This document shows positions 53,389 to 63,235 of a stretch of DNA of 64,000 nt, one piece after another. The notes below the pieces were generated by a model, which worked only from the letters and a program-made list of their open reading frames with translations, was not told the origin of the DNA and did not search any database. The position numbers and the translations under genes are program-made. The stretch lies in the NCBI GenBank assembly GCA_965205055.1, contig OZ242030.1:868001-932000 (forward strand), given 5' to 3'. The stretch comes from CBDBBY01 sp965205055 (GTDB lineage: Bacteria > Pseudomonadota > Alphaproteobacteria > Rhodobacterales > Rhodobacteraceae). The first letter of the stretch is position 1. Each line of letters opens with the position of its first letter.

Positions 53389-54102
53389 TCAACCGAGAAC
53401 GATGTTTACCCGTCGATTCCGCCGACCCTTCTTTTCAACCTTGCCCAGATGCACTCTTCCAATTTCGGAAGTCCGCGCCACATGGGTTCCTCCGCACGGT
53501 TGTAGATCGATGGTTTGATCCGAGGTTCCGATACGTACCAATCGTACCTTCCCTGCCCCCTTTGGCGGCTGCACAGACATCGTTTTCACCAAACCCGGGT
53601 TGGATTCCAATTCGGCATCCGTGATCCATTCGTCCGTCACTTCAAGATCGTCGGAAACCAGTCGGTTCAGTGCATCCTCGATTTGATTTTTGTCGGCGAT
53701 CGCGTCCGGCATATCGAAGTCGAGCCTGCTTCGCTCTTCTCCGATTGATCCCCCGGTTACAGGAAGGGGGATGACTACCGACAAGAGATGCAGTGCAGTA
53801 TGCATGCGCATGTGTCTGTGCCTGCGGTTCCAATCAAGCACCTGCCGAATTTTTTCGCCGACGGACGGTTTTCTGCCGTCTGCGGCGCAGATCAATTCGA
53901 TGCCAACTTCCGCCTTTCTCGAATCAGTCACGATTGAAGAGCAATTACCCCATTCCAGCACTCCGGTATCTCCGGGCTGCCCTCCGCCGGTTGGATAGAA
54001 AATCGTGCCGTCCAGCACGACGCCGCCGTTCGGCCCGTAAGCGCGCACAACGCCGTCAGCCGCCTTTTCGTACGGGTTCTTTTGGTAGAGCTGATCCGTC
54101 AT
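53389..54102 (-). CDS. Alanyl-tRNA editing protein, AlaX-type
   Basis: A 237-residue free-standing editing domain that hydrolyses mischarged Ser- or Gly-tRNA(Ala). It has the GGGQPGDTG segment of the AlaRS editing domain and the zinc-site motifs His101-x3-His105 (MHTALHLL) and Cys203-x3-His207 (CGGTHV). The length fits AlaX-M. ATG 54102 overlaps the stop of the upstream channel gene (ATGA), so the two are cotranscribed. Confidence 0.9.
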   Translation of the reverse strand: MTDQLYQKNPYEKAADGVVRAYGPNGGVVLDGTIFYPTGGGQPGDTGVLEWGNCSSIVTDSRKAEVGIELICAADGRKPSVGEKIRQVLDWNRRHRHMRMHTALHLLSVVIPLPVTGGSIGEERSRLDFDMPDAIADKNQIEDALNRLVSDDLEVTDEWITDAELESNPGLVKTMSVQPPKGAGKVRLVRIGTSDQTIDLQPCGGTHVARTSEIGRVHLGKVEKKGRRNRRVNIVLG

Positions 54103-56462
54103 TCCTCGTCTCGCATCTTGGCTTGCCCATCTTCGGCGTCGGCGTTCCTGATCCAGACATCCCGTTGCGGGAACGGAATGGCGATCCCCTCTTCATTGAA
54201 ACGCTCCGAAATAGCGAAATTGATTTCCGATTTCGCAGACAGGAAGAAATTCACGTCCTTGAGATACAAGCGCAACTCGAAGTTGAGCGCGCTGTCGCCG
54301 AATCCCATGAAAATCACCGCGGGCGCAGGCTCGTCCAACACGGCGTCGTGCGAATGCGCGATTTCCAGAAGCAAGCGCTCGACCGTTCTTGTCTCCGTGC
54401 CGTATGCCACACCCACCGGAACTCTGATTCTGCAATAGCGGTTGCCCAGCGTCCAGTTGGTCACCTGCCCCGACATCAAGTCGGTATTCGGGACCACGAC
54501 CGTCGCGCGGTCGAACGTCATGATCTGCGTCGAACGCACGGATATTCTCTGGACCGTCCCCGAAACCCCGCCCGCTTCAATCCAGTCGCCTTCATTGATC
54601 GGTCTCTCGATCAGGAGAATGATGCCGGACACGAAGTTCGAAACAATCGCCTGAAGCCCGAAGCCGATTCCGACCGAAAGGGCTCCGGCGACGATTGCGA
54701 CATTGGTCAAATCAATGCCGGCGACGGAAACCGCCAATACCGAGACCAGTATGATGCCGACGTAGCCCGTGCCTGTGGTGATGGCTTTCTGAGCGCCGAC
54801 ATCCAGATAAGTGTTCGGCAGCACCGAACTTCTTAGTATCGTCTGGATCATGTTGGTCGCAACGACGCCGACCAGAAACACAAGAACCAAGGTCAAGAAA
54901 TCAGCGGCCGTGAATCGTTGCCCGCCGATCAAGATTCCATCGCGGGCCATCGACCAATATTCGGCAATCTCGCTTTCTGAAGCGCCCCAGATGTATGCCA
55001 GTATCGGAAGCGAAACGGCGAAGAGCAGAATGCCGAATGTAAATCGGACGAAGCCCGCCGTTCTCGCCGCGGACGTAAACCCGGCGGCTTTGAGCGCCAG
55101 CGAGTAAAGCCCGAATATGATGTCATTCGCCGCGAAATATGCGGCGAACAAAGCGAGGGTCATCACCGTTGGATAGAGAAGCAGATTCGCGATGCCTTCG
55201 TATCCGACGGCCCCAAGCAAAGGAGACGCCAATGAGACGGCCAGCACGGCCCAAGCCAGCAGATTGACGAATCGATCCCAGTTGGACTCCGCGCCTTCGG
55301 CAGGCGGCGCGGATGCATGCGAAGAAAGAAGTCTGGAAAGTCGAAATGTGAAAAACGACATTGCCAGCAATATCGGAAAGACCAATATCACGTCCAGTTC
55401 CGGATTTCCGACCTGCGTGTTCGTCAACGCATAGAAGATAATTCGCGCCGCAATCAGCCAGCCGATCGCTATCGATGCCCGCCGGGCGGCCGTCGTCCAT
55501 GTTTCGCCGAGTCGCGAAACAAGGATTCCGGTGCCGGAATTGGAAAAAGTGTAGTCGGCGAGCCATCTCGCCCCGAAGACGACCGCAGCGGCGGCCGGGA
55601 TGGCGTCCAGAACTCGCCCTGAATTCATGTAGGCGAGGCTTGTTGAGTCGGCGGCATTGACGATTGCCCAAATGCCCGCCGTGGGCATTGCGAAGTCGGC
55701 AAGCAATCCCGTCAGGAGAGGCAAAGTCCCGTCGCCCGAAGCATCCGAGCTCCTATCCGCTCTGACAGCCAAGCGGCGCAGTAGCGACCGGCCGCGGGTC
55801 AGCAGGAATGCCCCGACGGCGACGAAGAGCAAAATGGCTGGAATGCTCTGCTCGGCGCGGCGACGCTGGGCGTCGCTCGACCATGCGTCGGAAATCTCCT
55901 GCCTGATCCCGTCAAGAAAAGACATCAGGTAGCTTGCTGCGCCGCTCCAATTCGCGGGATTGAGCGGCGTGGGGCTCAGCCGGAACAGCTGTTCCTGTTC
56001 TCGAGCTTTCAGAATGTTGTCGATTTCGGCCAGCAAGCCATCCGCGCGTCGAACAATCTCTTCGGCGACTCTGAACGGCGCATTCGCGGCCGCCAGCTGA
56101 TTTTCCAGTTCGCCTCGCCTGATCGCGGCCGTTCCGGTTGCGTCCTGCTCGTCGCCTTCAGCTGCGCCAAGCGCCGAGAGCTGGCTGCCCAACTGGTCGA
56201 TTTGAGCTCCAAGCTCCGCCTGTTCGGACAAGGTCTTGGTTCGCCAATCGGATATCTGTTCGCGCAGCACGGTAAACGCGGCATCTGAAGCCGCCGAGGC
56301 CGCAATCGCTTCCTCCGCCCGTGAAGCAAGGCTGTCCCATTCACCGGTGTCGAGATCAAGAGAGTAGTTCTGCCCGGACGATTGCGCCGAAGCCGGCACA
56401 GCCGCGAAAAGCAAAAGCCATACGGCCGCGGCCCTGCATGCGAATTCAAGCAATCCGCGCAT
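54099..56462 (-). CDS. Large MscS-family mechanosensitive channel (DUF3772)
   Basis: A 787-residue inner-membrane channel. A signal peptide (about 26 residues ending ASAQ) is followed by a periplasmic helical domain to about residue 190 (DUF3772 type), then about ten membrane segments, and the MscS core with TNVAIVAGALSVGIGFGLQA (pore helix), EGDWIEAGGVSGTVQRIS (beta domain) and a C-terminal mixed domain. It releases solutes under hypo-osmotic shock, useful in seawater. Its start shares a base with the cysteine synthase stop (TGATG). Confidence 0.92.
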   Translation of the reverse strand: MRGLLEFACRAAAVWLLLFAAVPASAQSSGQNYSLDLDTGEWDSLASRAEEAIAASAASDAAFTVLREQISDWRTKTLSEQAELGAQIDQLGSQLSALGAAEGDEQDATGTAAIRRGELENQLAAANAPFRVAEEIVRRADGLLAEIDNILKAREQEQLFRLSPTPLNPANWSGAASYLMSFLDGIRQEISDAWSSDAQRRRAEQSIPAILLFVAVGAFLLTRGRSLLRRLAVRADRSSDASGDGTLPLLTGLLADFAMPTAGIWAIVNAADSTSLAYMNSGRVLDAIPAAAAVVFGARWLADYTFSNSGTGILVSRLGETWTTAARRASIAIGWLIAARIIFYALTNTQVGNPELDVILVFPILLAMSFFTFRLSRLLSSHASAPPAEGAESNWDRFVNLLAWAVLAVSLASPLLGAVGYEGIANLLLYPTVMTLALFAAYFAANDIIFGLYSLALKAAGFTSAARTAGFVRFTFGILLFAVSLPILAYIWGASESEIAEYWSMARDGILIGGQRFTAADFLTLVLVFLVGVVATNMIQTILRSSVLPNTYLDVGAQKAITTGTGYVGIILVSVLAVSVAGIDLTNVAIVAGALSVGIGFGLQAIVSNFVSGIILLIERPINEGDWIEAGGVSGTVQRISVRSTQIMTFDRATVVVPNTDLMSGQVTNWTLGNRYCRIRVPVGVAYGTETRTVERLLLEIAHSHDAVLDEPAPAVIFMGFGDSALNFELRLYLKDVNFFLSAKSEINFAISERFNEEGIAIPFPQRDVWIRNADAEDGQAKMRDEE

Positions 56463-57502
56463 CAGTCGCCAATAAAGACATTCGGAAGATCACGAGGCTT
56501 TCGCACAAGCCAATCCGGAACCGGCAGATCTTTGGACTCGAGGAATTCAGGATTGAACAGCTTCGACTGGTATCTGTTTCCGTAGTCGCAGAGCACGGTT
56601 GCAATCATGTGGCCCGGCCCCATGTCCTTCGCCATGCGCACGGCGCCCGCGATGTTGATTCCGGACGATCCGCCCACGCACAAGCCTTCCTCCTGAAGCA
56701 GGGCGAACGCCGCAGATACTGCTTCGCGATCTGGAATTCGGTAGGAATAGTCCACTTTCAAGCCTTCGAGATTGGCGGTAATCCGTCCTTGTCCAATCCC
56801 TTCCGTAATCGAATCCCCTTCGGACTTGAGTTCTCCGGTCGTGAAGTAGCTGTGCAATGCGGAACCCATCGGGTCGGAGATCCCGATCTTCAAATCCGGC
56901 TTGCGCGCACGCAGACCGTCGGCGACTCCGGAAAGTGTGCCGCCTGTTCCGACCGCGCAGATGAATCCGTCGACGCTCCCATTCGTTTGCTCCCAGATTT
57001 CCGGGGCGGTGTTGTCGATATGTGCCTGCTTGTTTGCCAAGTTGTCGAACTGGTTTGCCCAAACAGCCCCGTTCGCCTCCGAGTCGTCAAGGGCAGCCGC
57101 AAGCCTTTCTGAATACCGCACGTAATTGTCGGGATTCCGATACGGAACCGCCGGCACTTGGACCAACTCCGCTCCTGCGAGCCTGATGGCGTCCTTCTTC
57201 TCCTGGCTCTGAGTTTCGGGAATAACTATCACGCACTTGTATCCGAGCGACAACCCCACGAGGGCGAGCCCGATTCCGGTATTTCCGGCCGTTCCTTCGA
57301 CAATGGTTCCGCCGGGGCGAAGCTTTCCGGAACGCTCCGCATCCCGTATGATCGACAACGCTGCGCGGTCTTTTACGGACTGCCCAGGATTGAGAAATTC
57401 GGCCTTGGCCAAAATTTCGCAACCCGTTTCATCCGATGCGCGCGCGAGTCGCAGCATTGGCGTTCGGCCTATCGCATCGGCAAGATCCTTGTGCACTTCC
57501 AT
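56462..57502 (-). CDS. cysK: Cysteine synthase A-type PLP enzyme
   Basis: A 346-residue O-acetylserine sulfhydrylase. The PLP lysine is Lys44 in NPGQSVKDRAA; the phosphate/substrate loops are EGTAGNTGIGLA and GTGGTLSG, and GGSSGIN is near the C-terminus. It is slightly longer than E. coli CysK, with a C-terminal tail (SKDLPVPDWLVRKP) common in alphaproteobacteria. It makes cysteine from O-acetylserine and sulfide, which may come from the sulfur compounds handled by neighbouring dmdA or sulfatases; this link is inference. Confidence 0.93.
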   Translation of the reverse strand: MEVHKDLADAIGRTPMLRLARASDETGCEILAKAEFLNPGQSVKDRAALSIIRDAERSGKLRPGGTIVEGTAGNTGIGLALVGLSLGYKCVIVIPETQSQEKKDAIRLAGAELVQVPAVPYRNPDNYVRYSERLAAALDDSEANGAVWANQFDNLANKQAHIDNTAPEIWEQTNGSVDGFICAVGTGGTLSGVADGLRARKPDLKIGISDPMGSALHSYFTTGELKSEGDSITEGIGQGRITANLEGLKVDYSYRIPDREAVSAAFALLQEEGLCVGGSSGINIAGAVRMAKDMGPGHMIATVLCDYGNRYQSKLFNPEFLESKDLPVPDWLVRKPRDLPNVFIGD

Positions 57503-57600
57503 ATTGGCTACCTGCCTAATTCAGCTCTGTCGCGCGGCGCAATCCCTGCTCCGGCGCAATTTGACTTCAAGTTTCGAAGCGAATCGGTACACGGCAATCA

Positions 57601-59766
57601 CTAAATTGCTTCCGCCTCTCGGCCCTTCCGTTCAAGCCTGCGCCTATGGAGGATCGGTTCCGTATATCCCGACGGCTGCACCCTTCCCTCGAAGACCAAA
57701 TCCCGCGCGGCTCGGAACGCTTCGCCGTCGAAATCGGGCGCCATCGGCGAATAATTCGGGTCGGATTCGTTCTGTTGATCGACTACTCTGGCCATGCGCT
57801 TCATCGCGTCTTCGACAGTTTCCGCATCCACGATTCCGTGGTGAAGCCAATTCGACAGATGCTGCGATGAGATCCTGCATGTTGCGCGGTCCTCCATAAG
57901 CGCGACGTCTCGACGGTCCGGCACCTTCGAACAGCCCACGCCCTGATCGATCCACCGAACGACATATCCGAGTATTCCTTGGAGATTGTTCTCGATCTCG
58001 TCCAACAGATCTTCTTTCGACCAGTTCGTGCGGTCGGCGAGCGGGACAGTCAGAATGGCGTCCAGCTTCGCCCTTGGACCGGCATTCTTGATCGCGGCTT
58101 GGCGTTCCGCCACATTGACCCGGTGATAATGCACCGCATGCAGCGTCGCGGCCGTCGGGCTCGGAACCCAAGCGGTATTGGCGCCTGCTTTCGGATGGGC
58201 GGTCTTTTGCTCAAGCATGTCTCCCATGAGATCCGGCATCGCCCACATCCCCTTCCCGATTTGGGCTTTGCCATCCAAGCCGCACGATAGTCCGGTATCG
58301 ACATTCCAGTCTTCGTAGGCAGAAATCCAGTCCTCGTTCTTGATATCCGCCTTGCGCAGGAACGCGCCCGCCTCCATCGAGGTGTGGATTTCGTCGCCCG
58401 TGCGGTCCAGGAAGCCCGTGTTGATGAATGCGATGCGGTTCTTGGCCGCCCTGATGCACTCCTTGAGATTGACGGTCGTCCGTCTCTCCTCGTCCATCAC
58501 GCCGAGCTTGACCGTATAGCGCGGCAGGTCCAGCACGCGTTCCACGGCGCCGAAAAGGTCGTCCGCGAATTCGACTTCCTTTGGGCCATGCAGTTTGGGA
58601 ACAACCACATAAATCGAGCCCTTGCTCGAATTCCGACGCCCCGCCTTCACATCGCGCGAGGCGATCAGAGAAGTGCACATCGCGTCCAATATGCACTCTC
58701 CGACGTAGCTGCCCTCTGAATCCTGAAGACCCGGAAAATCCATAAGCAGTCCGACATTCCGAACGAGAAGCAAGGATCGCCCTTTCAAGGCGAAGGATTT
58801 GCCATCCGAACCGACATATTCGCGGTCTGCTTCCAGCGAGCGGGAAAATTCGGCCCCGCCCTTCTTGATGGAAGCAACCAGTGTTCCGTCGATCAGGCCA
58901 AGCCAGTTCTTGTATGCCAGAACCTTGTCGGACGCATCGACGACGGCGACGGAGTCTTCGCAATCAACAATGGTCGTGACCGCCGATTCCAAGATCACGT
59001 CTGCGACTCCGGCAGGATCGTCCGCAGCGGACGGCTTCGATTCGTCGATGACGATCTCGACATGCAGATTGTTGTTTTTCAGCAGAACCGAAGTCGGAGA
59101 GCTTCCTTCGCCTCGATGCCCGACGAACTGCTCGCGGCGGGACAATCCGGTCGCATTGCCGTCGACTTCGGCGCGAAGCGCTCCTTCGGCCACGGAATAT
59201 TTCGTCGCCGACGCATGCGAGCCGTGCTCCAACGGAAAGATGTCGTCCAAGAACTCTTTGGTCCATGAGATGACCTCGCGGCCTCGCTCGCGGTCATAGC
59301 CTGTCGTTCCGGGGCTCGAACCCAGCGCATCGGTTCCGTAAAGAGCGTCGTACAGCGAGTTCCATCTCGCGTTGGCCGCATTCAATGCGAATCTGGCATT
59401 GGTAATCGGAACGACAAGCTGGGGGGCCGCGATTTTCGCGATTTCGTCGTCGATGTTTTCCGTCCCAATGGTGAAATCGCTTCCTGCAGGAAGCAGATAT
59501 CCGATCTCCTCCAGGTAGGAACGGTATTCGTTCAAATCGTAAAGGCGCCCTCGCCTCTCCTTGTGCCAAAGGTCGAGCTGCCTCTGAACCCGCTGTCTGG
59601 TCTCAAGCAGTTTCTTTCGCCTAGGCTGGAATTCGGCGATGATTTCAGAGAACCCTGACCAAAACCTGTCAGAATCCAAACCCGACCCTCGAATTGCTTC
59701 GGTTTCAATGAACTCGCAAAGTTCTTGATCGATACGAATGCCGGATTTCTCAACAAGCGCCATCAT
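57601..59766 (-). CDS. glcB: Malate synthase G
   Basis: A 721-residue single-chain malate synthase G that condenses glyoxylate and acetyl-CoA. Marks include VDCEDSVAVVDASDK (catalytic Asp/Glu region), YVVVPKLHGPKEV (Arg/Lys site), LGVMDEERRTTVNLKECI and GFLDRTGDEIHTSMEAG. It lies upstream of cysK on the same strand, 98 bases apart, and probably has its own promoter in the 480-base gap before it. It supports growth on C2 compounds. Confidence 0.96.
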   Translation of the reverse strand: MMALVEKSGIRIDQELCEFIETEAIRGSGLDSDRFWSGFSEIIAEFQPRRKKLLETRQRVQRQLDLWHKERRGRLYDLNEYRSYLEEIGYLLPAGSDFTIGTENIDDEIAKIAAPQLVVPITNARFALNAANARWNSLYDALYGTDALGSSPGTTGYDRERGREVISWTKEFLDDIFPLEHGSHASATKYSVAEGALRAEVDGNATGLSRREQFVGHRGEGSSPTSVLLKNNNLHVEIVIDESKPSAADDPAGVADVILESAVTTIVDCEDSVAVVDASDKVLAYKNWLGLIDGTLVASIKKGGAEFSRSLEADREYVGSDGKSFALKGRSLLLVRNVGLLMDFPGLQDSEGSYVGECILDAMCTSLIASRDVKAGRRNSSKGSIYVVVPKLHGPKEVEFADDLFGAVERVLDLPRYTVKLGVMDEERRTTVNLKECIRAAKNRIAFINTGFLDRTGDEIHTSMEAGAFLRKADIKNEDWISAYEDWNVDTGLSCGLDGKAQIGKGMWAMPDLMGDMLEQKTAHPKAGANTAWVPSPTAATLHAVHYHRVNVAERQAAIKNAGPRAKLDAILTVPLADRTNWSKEDLLDEIENNLQGILGYVVRWIDQGVGCSKVPDRRDVALMEDRATCRISSQHLSNWLHHGIVDAETVEDAMKRMARVVDQQNESDPNYSPMAPDFDGEAFRAARDLVFEGRVQPSGYTEPILHRRRLERKGREAEAI

Positions 59767-60246
59767 TCGCTCCTGAATACGTGGATCTGTTTCCGCTGCC
59801 GTGCAACCTGCGCCGACTGATAGTCATCGCTCGAAGCGTCTTCAAGCAACATGCCTGTTGCTCGCCGCGCTAGCCGCAATGCTGGCCTAACGACAGTTTC
59901 CGATGCCCCTATCGCGCCGATTTCCACCGGCTTCAAGTGCCGGCAACATAATTTTGCTCGGCGGAAAGAAGATCAAATTTCTTCCGCCAACCCATTTTGG
60001 GCAGATTTGCGCGCGTCTTTTGCAACGCAATCGGAAACTTCCGCCCTCAGCGCTTCAAGATCATTGAAATTGGCGAATGCAATCGCTCGAGCGACATGGC
60101 AAACCGCGAAAGAGCAGAGCGTGTTCAGGCTTCAATGGCTCAAAGCGTACAAGATGCGGTCATGCAGCGCGAGCCGTCCCGTCACCAGACGTCGTCGTCC
60201 GGGCCGGCGACGTAAGCGCGCTGGCACTGCCAAGACACGGAAGTCT
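59767..60246. other. Intergenic region upstream of glcB
   Basis: About 480 bases between acuI and glcB, both minus strand. No gene on either strand is convincing and no strong hairpin is seen. It should hold the glcB promoter. Confidence 0.45.
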
Positions 60247-61239
60247 CTATGCGTTCACGTCCACGACGACCCGCCCCTTCACTTGCCCCTTGATTATGCC
60301 CTTTCCGAGCTTAGGCAAGTCGTTCAAGCCGACCACTTCAATCATCGAGTCCAACGCGGACATCGGAAGATCTTTGGAGATTCGCTCCCATGCCTGGATC
60401 CGATTCGAAAGCGGCTGCATCACGCTGTCGATGCCAAGCAAATTCACGCCGCGCAGCAGGAACGGAATCACGGTGGCCGGAAGCGCTGCGCCGCCTGCCA
60501 AGCCGACGGCGGCAACCGATGCGCCGTATTTCATCTGCCCGAGCAGCCGGGCGAGCATGGACCCTCCGACGGCATCGACGCAGCCGGCCCAAGTTTCGGA
60601 TTCGAGCGGCCTTTTGACAGTGTCCGCGATTTCTCCTCGCGGAACGATCATGCTTGCTCCTAGGCCCTTCAAGTATGCAGAATGCTCCTCGCGACCCGTT
60701 GCTGCCGCGACTTCATAACCTAGATTCGCCAGAATCGCCGTTGCTACCGAGCCGACTCCCCCGGTGGCGCCGGTAACCAGTACCGGCCCTCCGTCCGGGC
60801 GAAGGCCATGCTTCTCCAGTGCAATCACTGCAAGCATGGCGGTAAATCCCGCCGTACCGACCGCCATCGCCTGTTTGGAGCCCAGACCTTCAGGTCGCCG
60901 CACAAGCCATTCCGACTTCACCCGCGCATACTGCGAATAGCCGCCCCAGCGAGCCTCTCCCACGCGCCACCCCGTCAGGATTACGCCGTCGCCCTCCTTG
61001 AATTCAGGGGAGTCCGAATGAGAGACATTTCCTGCAAAATCTATGCCGGGCACGTGCGGGTAATTTCTTACGAGACCGCCGCCCGGACCGATGCACAAGC
61101 CATCCTTGTAGTTCAGCGTCGAGTATTCCACTGCGACCGTCACATCTCCGCTCGGAAGATTTGCGCCATCGACCTGCTGCACGGCTGCCGAGGTTTGGCC
61201 GTCGTCGCCTTTTTCCACCACTAGCGCATTGAATGTCAT
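60247..61239 (-). CDS. acuI: AcuI-type acrylyl-CoA reductase (MDR family)
   Basis: A 330-residue zinc-free medium-chain reductase of the YhdH/AcuI group. VEYSTLNYKDGL, PHVPGIDFAGNV and the NADPH loop VTGATGGVGSVA with AATGREE are the family pattern. AcuI reduces acryloyl-CoA to propionyl-CoA and protects against acrylate from DMSP. It lies 23 bases after the DMSP demethylase gene, the same dmdA-acuI order as in Ruegeria pomeroyi, which strengthens the call. Confidence 0.9.
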   Translation of the reverse strand: MTFNALVVEKGDDGQTSAAVQQVDGANLPSGDVTVAVEYSTLNYKDGLCIGPGGGLVRNYPHVPGIDFAGNVSHSDSPEFKEGDGVILTGWRVGEARWGGYSQYARVKSEWLVRRPEGLGSKQAMAVGTAGFTAMLAVIALEKHGLRPDGGPVLVTGATGGVGSVATAILANLGYEVAAATGREEHSAYLKGLGASMIVPRGEIADTVKRPLESETWAGCVDAVGGSMLARLLGQMKYGASVAAVGLAGGAALPATVIPFLLRGVNLLGIDSVMQPLSNRIQAWERISKDLPMSALDSMIEVVGLNDLPKLGKGIIKGQVKGRVVVDVNA

Positions 61240-61262
61240 CGCATGCTCCTGTTGTTCTTATG

Positions 61263-62372
61263 TCAAGTGAAGGTCCGCTCTCGAACAGTCGCATTGCGAA
61301 GTCCGCCGAACACGTCGACTTGGACTTGCGTTCCGTCCGCGAAGAAATCAGCTTCAATCATTCCGATCGCCACATTCGTTTCGAAGTCAGGCGACCAGCT
61401 GGCGGATCCGACCATGCCGGCATGCCGTCCGCCGCTGAGGACCTTCCAACGATCTTCGACCGGCGGCACCGGAGGTCCGTCAATCGACAGGTAGCGAATC
61501 TGCCGCTCCAATCTCGCCTGACTTGCCTTCATCAGCGCATCGCGTCCGATGCAGACCGTCGCCTTGTCCAAGTCGCAGTATTTCCCCAGCCCGCATTCGA
61601 AGGGCGTGTGGTCGCTCGTCATGTCGTTCCCGTAGGACAACAGACCGGCCTCTATTCGCTCGGCGAAATTCGGGCACCCGGCGCGCACGTCTAGATCCTC
61701 GCCCGTTGACATCAACTCGTCCCAAAGATCCATCCCCAGATGCGTGCCGTCAAGATAGATTTCAAAGCCGCCTTGTCCGGAATATCCGCTCCGCGACACG
61801 ACGTGGTCCACGCCCCCGAACGGAAACCAGTCAAATCCGAAAAATGGAAGCTCCGTTACTTCCGCTCCGAATACTCTGCGCATCAATTCGTCGGACTTCG
61901 GCCCCTGCACCGCCAGCGGCGACACGTCAGGCTCGAAAACATCGACATCCATGCCGGCGCCGATGGCCAAACCTTTGGCCATATTCAATAAATCGCCATC
62001 GGCAATGGAAAACCAATACCTGTCCTCCGCGAGCTTCAGCAGCACCGGGTCGTTGAGCATTCCGCCTTTGGAGTCCACCGCAGGGACATATTTGCACTTG
62101 CCGACCTGCATGCGGCCAATGAACCTCGGCGTCATCATCTGGGCCAAGACCGCCGCGTCCGCGCCCCTCAGTTCAACCTGCCGTTCGCACGACACATCCC
62201 AAAGCTGGACATGCCTTTTCAGATGCAAATAATCGTTTTCCAAGGATACGAACGCTGTCGGAAGCAACATCCGGTTGTATACGGAGCATGACTTGACGCC
62301 TGATTTCAGCACGCCGTCCCAGAACGGAGTGCGCCTCAGTCTCGGCGAAGGCATTATTGGCAGTGCTCTCAT
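61263..62372 (-). CDS. dmdA: Dimethylsulfoniopropionate demethylase
   Basis: A 369-residue tetrahydrofolate-dependent enzyme of the glycine-cleavage-T fold that takes a methyl group from DMSP to give methylmercaptopropionate. It follows the characterised SAR11 DmdA closely in many segments: VYNRMLLPTAFVSLENDY, WDVSCERQVE, GMLNDPVLLKL, WFSIADGDLL, LAVQGPKSDELM, SGQGGFEIYL and GLLSYGNDM. The length equals that of SAR11 DmdA. ATG 62372 is chosen; a longer in-frame extension to 62450 is Ser/Arg-rich and unlikely. The downstream acuI neighbour fits. Confidence 0.93.
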   Translation of the reverse strand: MRALPIMPSPRLRRTPFWDGVLKSGVKSCSVYNRMLLPTAFVSLENDYLHLKRHVQLWDVSCERQVELRGADAAVLAQMMTPRFIGRMQVGKCKYVPAVDSKGGMLNDPVLLKLAEDRYWFSIADGDLLNMAKGLAIGAGMDVDVFEPDVSPLAVQGPKSDELMRRVFGAEVTELPFFGFDWFPFGGVDHVVSRSGYSGQGGFEIYLDGTHLGMDLWDELMSTGEDLDVRAGCPNFAERIEAGLLSYGNDMTSDHTPFECGLGKYCDLDKATVCIGRDALMKASQARLERQIRYLSIDGPPVPPVEDRWKVLSGGRHAGMVGSASWSPDFETNVAIGMIEADFFADGTQVQVDVFGGLRNATVRERTFT

Positions 62373-62499
62373 GAATGCGCTTGCTTTTCGACTTCGAAAA
62401 ATCGGTTGATCTGCCGACCGACCGGACCGATGCGAAGGAGCCGGAGACAAGGTCCGGCGGAGCGGCAGGATTCAAGCATGTCCTTGGAAAATCCGGCGG

Positions 62500-63219
62500 T
62501 CAGCCGGGCTTGCGCGGTCCGCGGCCCGGACCAGCCCACTTTATCGCGCAGATTTCGGCGGAGCGGCCGTCAAAATCCCAAACGCGGCCATGCGCCCTCA
62601 CCCGGCCCTTATTGGCGGTCGCGACGGTCACGTCGGGACCCATCCAGTATTTCGTGTTGGTTATGACGATATCCGAATCCGGGTCGGAGCCGCCGACGGG
62701 CACAACCTCGCCGTCGATTTTCTTGCCGACCTTCAGGCGGCGGGTTTTCCCCTCGTTTTCGTAAATCACTTCTGCCCGCTCGGCGCCGAGGAACTCGCTG
62801 ACAAGGACATTGAACAAGCCTGTCGTGCCTTTCGCCTTGCCGGAGAGAATCTGCATTATGCCGTGAAAGCTTTTGTGCGAAGCACGTTCGTCGATGAAGG
62901 CGGCAACCTTCCAATTGCCGCGAGCCATCAGGCCGGGGATTTCCATCAGAAGCCCGATGTTGAGCCCCGACAAATCTTCAGTTCCGTATTCGCCCTTATC
63001 GATGCGGATTCCCGCCCAAGCTTGGCAGTAGCCCTCGGTGGGCGCATGCTGGCCCAAGCTGACCACGCACGGACAGAACACCGTGCAATTGCAATTCAGG
63101 ATCAGTTCGCCGTTGAGCCACCACGGCACGGTGCCCTTGTCGGACCGTTCCGCTGACGGATGTCTGCTGTCAATCTTGTTTTGAGGCCGAAGCCTGTCAG
63201 TCGCACTTTTGCTCGCCAA
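62500..63219 (-). CDS. DUF1326 domain protein
   Basis: A 239-residue protein with the DUF1326 hallmark CNCTVFCPC, a cysteine cluster that could bind a metal, and HKSFHGIMQILSGKAKGT downstream. TTG 63219 is preferred because GGGGG precedes it at 7 bases and it then starts after the DUF2182 stop; the frame runs open to 63276. DUF1326 and DUF2182 genes are regularly adjacent in proteobacteria; the function of the pair is unknown. Confidence 0.8.
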   Translation of the reverse strand: MASKSATDRLRPQNKIDSRHPSAERSDKGTVPWWLNGELILNCNCTVFCPCVVSLGQHAPTEGYCQAWAGIRIDKGEYGTEDLSGLNIGLLMEIPGLMARGNWKVAAFIDERASHKSFHGIMQILSGKAKGTTGLFNVLVSEFLGAERAEVIYENEGKTRRLKVGKKIDGEVVPVGGSDPDSDIVITNTKYWMGPDVTVATANKGRVRAHGRVWDFDGRSAEICAIKWAGPGRGPRKPG

Positions 63220-63235
63220 AACGGTTCCCCCGGTC

